DNA of 63,405 bases from Sedimentisphaerales bacterium (GTDB lineage: Bacteria; Planctomycetota; Phycisphaerae; Sedimentisphaerales; Anaerobacaceae). How positions within the stretch are numbered: the stretch's first letter is position 1; every line of letters begins with the position of its first letter. Location: positions 1-63,405 of the forward strand of contig JAFGEF010000123.1 of the NCBI GenBank assembly GCA_016931715.1. The letters run 5' to 3'. The notes beneath the pieces were generated by a model. That model made no database searches. It was not told the origin of the DNA and saw only the letters and a program-made list of their open reading frames with translations. This document shows positions 61,913-63,405 of the stretch, in pieces. The position numbers and the translations under genes are program-made.

Positions 61913-62485
61913 TTAGGAAAGGCAAGGAGGTCCGCGGGAAGCGATTGCTTCAGGGGTGAATTGTGAATTGCGCCATAGGGATACAATTTGTTTAATACGA
62001 AATGCTTGAGGTAGCCAGGCTTTTATATCAGAAGAGTCCGGCTGAATAAAACAATACACCGGAACATCAATAATACAATTAGGCGTTATGGCATGACTGT
62101 GACCGACCTGACCCGGCCCGCCATCGTGATACCAGTCAGGAATAAAGCCGAAATGCATCTTTTTAATATAACCGGCAGAATGGAACAGGCCGAAACCTAT
62201 AAGAGCAGACAGGCACAAACTAAGACTGTTCGTACCATCCGTCAGAGGCTCGCAGGCAGGAGTATTATCCGCCGCAGCCACAGGCAGAGACTGGCCCTGC
62301 CATATATCAAATTCGGCTTTGAAAAGGTCGTCGGAAATGTCAGGTGAATCAGTATGATTTTGAGCAGGATTCGAGCAGCAACAAGCCTCAGCCTGCGAAG
62401 GCTCAGTTTTAATACCGGCAGAGGCAGAAACGGTGCAAACCGCTATGCCAACCAGAAATATAAGAACTCTCCTGCCTTTTTTCAT
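61913..62485 (-). CDS. Exported Cys-rich protein ending in an RGPP motif, 190 aa
   Basis: Signal peptide (about 1-23), then a segment with three adjacent Cys (AEACCCSNPAQNH), a hydrophobic stretch (LSLCLSALIGFGLF) that may cross the membrane, a His-rich piece (DWYHDGGPGQVGHSHAI) and the end TPEAIASRGPPCLS. The ARGPP-like end recalls DUF2946-type proteins of unknown, perhaps metal-related, role, but the match is weak. It lies directly upstream of the tandem PEP-CTERM genes on the same strand. Confidence 0.6.
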   Translation of the reverse strand: MKKGRRVLIFLVGIAVCTVSASAGIKTEPSQAEACCCSNPAQNHTDSPDISDDLFKAEFDIWQGQSLPVAAADNTPACEPLTDGTNSLSLCLSALIGFGLFHSAGYIKKMHFGFIPDWYHDGGPGQVGHSHAITPNCIIDVPVYCFIQPDSSDIKAWLPQAFRIKQIVSLWRNSQFTPEAIASRGPPCLS

Positions 62486-62916
62486 ATTACCAGCTCATTC
62501 ATCTATTAATATACTAATACACAATAATAATATATGTCCAATAATACCCCTGCCTGCCGCCGCCTGTCAATAGAAATCTTCTGATTTAGCAAATAATTTT
62601 TAGACACGGACCATGAACCATGTGCGGTTCATGGGGATTTACACCGATTTACACTGATTTTAACAAGTTCTACTGATATGAAATTGAGTATAAGACCTTA
62701 TATTATAAGAAGTTACGTAAAACTAATATCACGCAAAGACGCTAAGCCCGCAAAGCCCAAAAAAGTATTTATTGACAGGATTCTCAGGATTTACAGAGAT
62801 TCTTTTTATCATATTTATCTTGTTATCCTGTCTAAAAATATCAGACACAGATTAACACTGCTTGTTTAGACACAGATTTCACAGATTACACAGATTAGAT
62901 TTAAATATTTCAGAGG

Positions 62917-63039
62917 AGTTTTGCGTGCTCAATGTGAACTGCATGCTAAATCCTGATTTACAATCAGTTTCACATTATGCACACCAGAGCATTAAGATGC
63001 TCTCAAAGTTTTTAACTAAAACACCTATGAAATATTCGT
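62917..63039. repeat. Structured intergenic repeat, copy A
   Basis: The copy runs from GTTTTGCGTGCTCAATGTGA to AACACCTATGAAATATTCGTG. It holds small hairpins CTGATT/AATCAG and AGAGCAT/ATGCTCT. Copy B at 63147-63270 matches at roughly 85 percent. Confidence 0.75.
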
Positions 63040-63146
63040 GTTTAAAATCTTCGAGGCTCTTCGCGCACTTCGTGGTGAGTTTCTTAACCACCGAGAACAC
63101 GAAGGGACACTGCCTAAGGCATCCCCAAGGGAGAAGTTTTCAAAGG

Positions 63147-63270
63147 TGTTTTGTGTGCTCAGTGTGAACTGCATTCTAAATCCTGATTTACAATCAGATT
63201 CACATTATGCACACTTAGAGCAATTAAGCTGCTCTCTAAGTTTTTAACTAAAGCACCTCTGAAATATCTT
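63147..63270. repeat. Structured intergenic repeat, copy B
   Basis: The copy runs from GTTTTGTGTGCTCAGTGTGA to AGCACCTCTGAAATATCTT. Hairpins CTGATT/AATCAG, GTGTGC/GCACAC and AGAGCA/TGCTCT are present; the last differs from copy A in both arms while still pairing. Confidence 0.75.
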
Positions 63271-63405
63271 AAGCAAAATATCCGTGTAAATCCTGTGTTA
63301 ATCAGTGTCTAAGTTTCAAAAAATCAGTGTCCATCTGTGTATATCAGTGTCGAACAATTAATTTTAAGATTTTATCAGATTCCTCGAGTACCTCGGAATG
63401 ACAAA

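Larger units (their letters stand above)
62486..63405. repeat. Repeat-rich noncoding end of the window
   Basis: No convincing gene over 900 bases. It contains two copies of a structured repeat of about 125 bases (62917-63039 and 63147-63270), a further AATCTGTGT-type repeat (63280-63350) and CTTCGTGGTGA-type phrases. The right edge ends in CCTCGGAATGACAAA, like the MITE arms at 46334-46419. Confidence 0.7.

Overview
The window reads as a piece of a chromosome from an anaerobic planctomycete, most likely of the class Phycisphaerae. This is inferred from gene content, because no rRNA or tRNA is present. The main clues are a family of secreted proteins ending in a PEP-CTERM-like tail whose usual Pro-Glu-Pro has become Pro-Leu-Pro or Pro-Val-Pro, a very large TPR protein, carbohydrate-active secreted proteins (DUF1080, GH43), Wood-Ljungdahl genes (fhs, folD, acsD, acsV), and a type IV pilus/type II secretion-like cluster.

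Layout. Positions 1-5060 are accessory: a gene start cut by the left edge, dodecin, an SNF2 helicase fused to an Mrr-type nuclease with a small partner gene, and small unknown genes. At 5362-6649 lie a cold-shock protein and a PEP-CTERM gene interrupted by an in-frame TGA. Positions 7280-19180 are one minus-strand pilus/secretion cluster: pilB, pilC, major pilin, two minor pilins, a PilX-like protein, pilM, pilN, pilO, a GspB/PilP-like protein and the secretin. At 19482-24134 come ndk, an OmpA-like lipoprotein, ispH and rpsA. At 24283-24490 there is a candidate structured RNA with its own promoter, next to a PilZ-like gene. At 25280-31082 are an OFA-type transporter, acetyl-CoA synthetase, a DcaP-like porin and folD. 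At 31385-33033 is an AT-rich two-gene unit pairing a RES-domain protein with a membrane-anchored receiver domain. At 33365-38972 are fhs, acsD, a degenerate cooC-like gene, acsV and a short fragment that may be the tail of an acetyl-CoA synthase gene. At 39207-45702 is a plus-strand five-gene operon: ECF sigma factor, putative membrane anti-sigma factor, and three exported proteins, two of them CsgG-like. At 45714-50067 are a GNAT acetyltransferase, two D-Ala-D-Ala ligase-like ATP-grasp enzymes and a lysine 2,3-aminomutase. At 50328-62485 are secreted DUF1080 and GH43 proteins, PEP-CTERM proteins, a 1468-residue TPR protein, a tandem set of five PEP-CTERM-like proteins and a small Cys-rich exported protein. 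The last 900 bases hold only repeats.

How the parts may work together. fhs, folD, acsD and acsV belong to the methyl branch and corrinoid part of the Wood-Ljungdahl pathway, but no intact CODH or acetyl-CoA synthase is present. The PilB protein has N-terminal MshEN-like repeats and a PilZ-like gene is nearby, so c-di-GMP control of the pilus/secretion machine is plausible. The strongest candidates for little-described systems are the aminomutase/ATP-grasp/GNAT cluster, the ECF-sigma/CsgG operon, the RES-receiver pair, the SNF2-Mrr pair and the candidate RNA at 24283-24490. Intergenic DNA is unusually rich in dispersed palindromic and phrase-like repeats, and one such palindrome has entered the GNAT gene as two exact 20-codon units without breaking the frame.
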